DNA of 64,000 bases. Source: Actinomycetota bacterium. Its GTDB lineage: Bacteria > Actinomycetota > Acidimicrobiia > Acidimicrobiales > Microtrichaceae. Below are positions 63,512 through 64,000 of the stretch, in pieces (the first letter of the stretch is position 1; every line of letters begins with the position of its first letter). Below the pieces are notes generated by a model, which worked only from the letters and a program-made list of their open reading frames with translations, did not search any database and was not told where the DNA came from. Where the stretch lies: positions 62,001-126,000 of the forward strand of contig JADJBW010000010.1 of the NCBI GenBank assembly GCA_016703525.1. The letters are read 5' to 3'. Made by a program: the position numbers and the translations under genes.

Positions 63512-63564
63512 CCGAACTGGGCCGATTTACCGACCGTGAAGGTCGGTAGATCGGCCCAGTTCGG
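63512..63564. terminator. Long hairpin between convergent protease and argG genes
   Basis: Two 24-base arms (63512-63535 and 63541-63564) pair with a single T-G wobble around the loop GTGAA. The arms contain GAACTGGGCCGAT, sharing CTGGGCCGA with the 49307 hairpin. Its place between convergent genes fits a bidirectional terminator; the unusual length also fits a REP-type element. Confidence 0.75.
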
Positions 63565-63580
63565 CGGGGATCGCGTGTGA

Positions 63581-64000
63581 TCAGGCGTTCGGATCGACGC
63601 CCTGGATCGCGGCCCACGTCTTGACCGAGAGGCCCCAGAGCTGCACGAAGCCCTCCGAGTCGGCGTGGCGGAAACGGTCGGCGGCGTCGTAGGTCGCGAG
63701 GCCGTAGTCGTAGAGCGACTTCGTGGCCCGTCGGCCGGTCACGTAGCAGCGTCCCGGTTCGAGACGCAGGCGGACCTCGCCGGTGACGTGGCGCTGCGTC
63801 TCGTCGATGAAGGCGTCGAACGCGGCCTTGAGCGGGCTGAACCAGAGCCCGTCGTACACCAGCTCGGCGTAGCGGTGCTCCAGCCGGATCTTCTCGCGCT
63901 GCACGTCGCGCTCCAGCGTGATCGACTCGAGGTCGGCGTGGGCCAGCATCACGGCGAGCGCGCCGGGGGCCTCATAGGTCTCGCGGCTCTTGATGCCGAC
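63581..64000 (-). CDS. argG: Argininosuccinate synthase, C-terminal part
   Basis: The last 139 codons are present; the gene continues past the right edge. VGIKSRETYEAPGALAVMLAH, VQREKIRLEHRYAELVYDGLWFSPL, GEVRLRLEPG and the tail match ArgG closely. It joins citrulline and aspartate with ATP. argH lies downstream on the same strand. Confidence 0.95.
   Translation of the reverse strand, partial: VGIKSRETYEAPGALAVMLAHADLESITLERDVQREKIRLEHRYAELVYDGLWFSPLKAAFDAFIDETQRHVTGEVRLRLEPGRCYVTGRRATKSLYDYGLATYDAADRFRHADSEGFVQLWGLSVKTWAAIQGVDPNA

Noticed and set aside
1..64000. tRNA, rRNA or riboswitch genes
   Set aside because: I looked in the larger intergenic gaps and upstream of gcvH/gcvT and metal genes and saw no convincing structure; a covariance-model scan would be decisive.

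Overview
The window reads as chromosomal DNA of a high-GC actinobacterium. The strongest taxonomic clue is the block gcvH, FHA protein (GarA-like), FtsR-like MerR protein, DUF151 nuclease and a second MerR regulator at 17.5-20.8 kb. It has the same order as the mycobacterial Rv1826-Rv1830 neighbourhood. Thr-rich secreted stalks, a LAxTG-like sorting signal, a split B12-dependent acyl-CoA mutase and a TgpA/DUF58/MoxR cluster also fit Actinobacteria; Acidimicrobiia (Ilumatobacter-like) is my guess, not a demonstrated assignment. I found no tRNA, rRNA, IS, phage or CRISPR locus.

Layout. 0-8.4 kb: UbiB/ABC1 kinase (cut by the window edge), cyclophilin, LCP cell-wall ligase, two sigma-like ORFs (the second fused to an esterase-like domain that lacks its nucleophile), 2OG-Fe(II) oxygenase, XdhC-like protein and an aldehyde dehydrogenase broken by an internal deletion. 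8.4-16.4 kb: SDR, PuuA-type glutamine synthetase, a 1.3-kb island flanked by ~167-bp direct repeats, a large SdrD/DUF11 surface protein and a PuuD-type peptidase C26. 16.4-21.5 kb: gcvT, the regulator block and gcvH, then a CDP-alcohol phosphatidyltransferase. 21.5-27.7 kb: HIT protein, YedK-like protein, GT2-GtrA fusion, DEAD-box helicase and an isobutyryl-CoA-mutase-type pair. 27.8-38.9 kb: enoyl-CoA hydratase, two PPK2 kinases, alanine dehydrogenase with a 48-bp hairpin repeat array, LysR regulator, NYN nuclease, patatin, and acyl-CoA dehydrogenase/Pit/DUF47. 38.8-45.6 kb: TgpA/DUF58/MoxR, a methyltransferase and a zinc ABC transporter with a Zur-like operator. 45.6-52.1 kb: HD-domain protein, EEP-family lipoprotein, acyl-CoA ligase, DinB protein and Baeyer-Villiger monooxygenase. 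52.1-64 kb: PspC protein divergent from a PspC-like kinase and LuxR regulator, a Gfo/Idh-GH4 sugar pair, NUDIX, argH, RNase Z, HtrA-like protease and the 3' end of argG.

Within blocks, genes are packed into operons with many 4-base ATGA/GTGA overlaps, which implies translational coupling. Examples are acyl-CoA dehydrogenase-pit-DUF47, moxR-DUF58-tgpA, znuA-permease-ATPase, the two ppk2 genes and the acyl-CoA mutase with the helicase.

Three genome-scale patterns stand out. (1) Short tandem repeats abut or span stop codons at seven gene ends. (2) At least seven otherwise well-conserved genes are broken by losses of one or two bases in short mononucleotide or dinucleotide tracts. Six of these breaks lie in 1.5 kb at 46.27-47.73 kb, so sequencing or assembly error must be considered before calling pseudogenes. 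(3) A tail-to-tail glnA/surface-protein junction has been duplicated around a lipoprotein island whose second gene is cut off at the junction. I did not see a clearly new defence or biosynthetic system; the repeat patterns, the island and the domain-variant proteins are the most unusual content.
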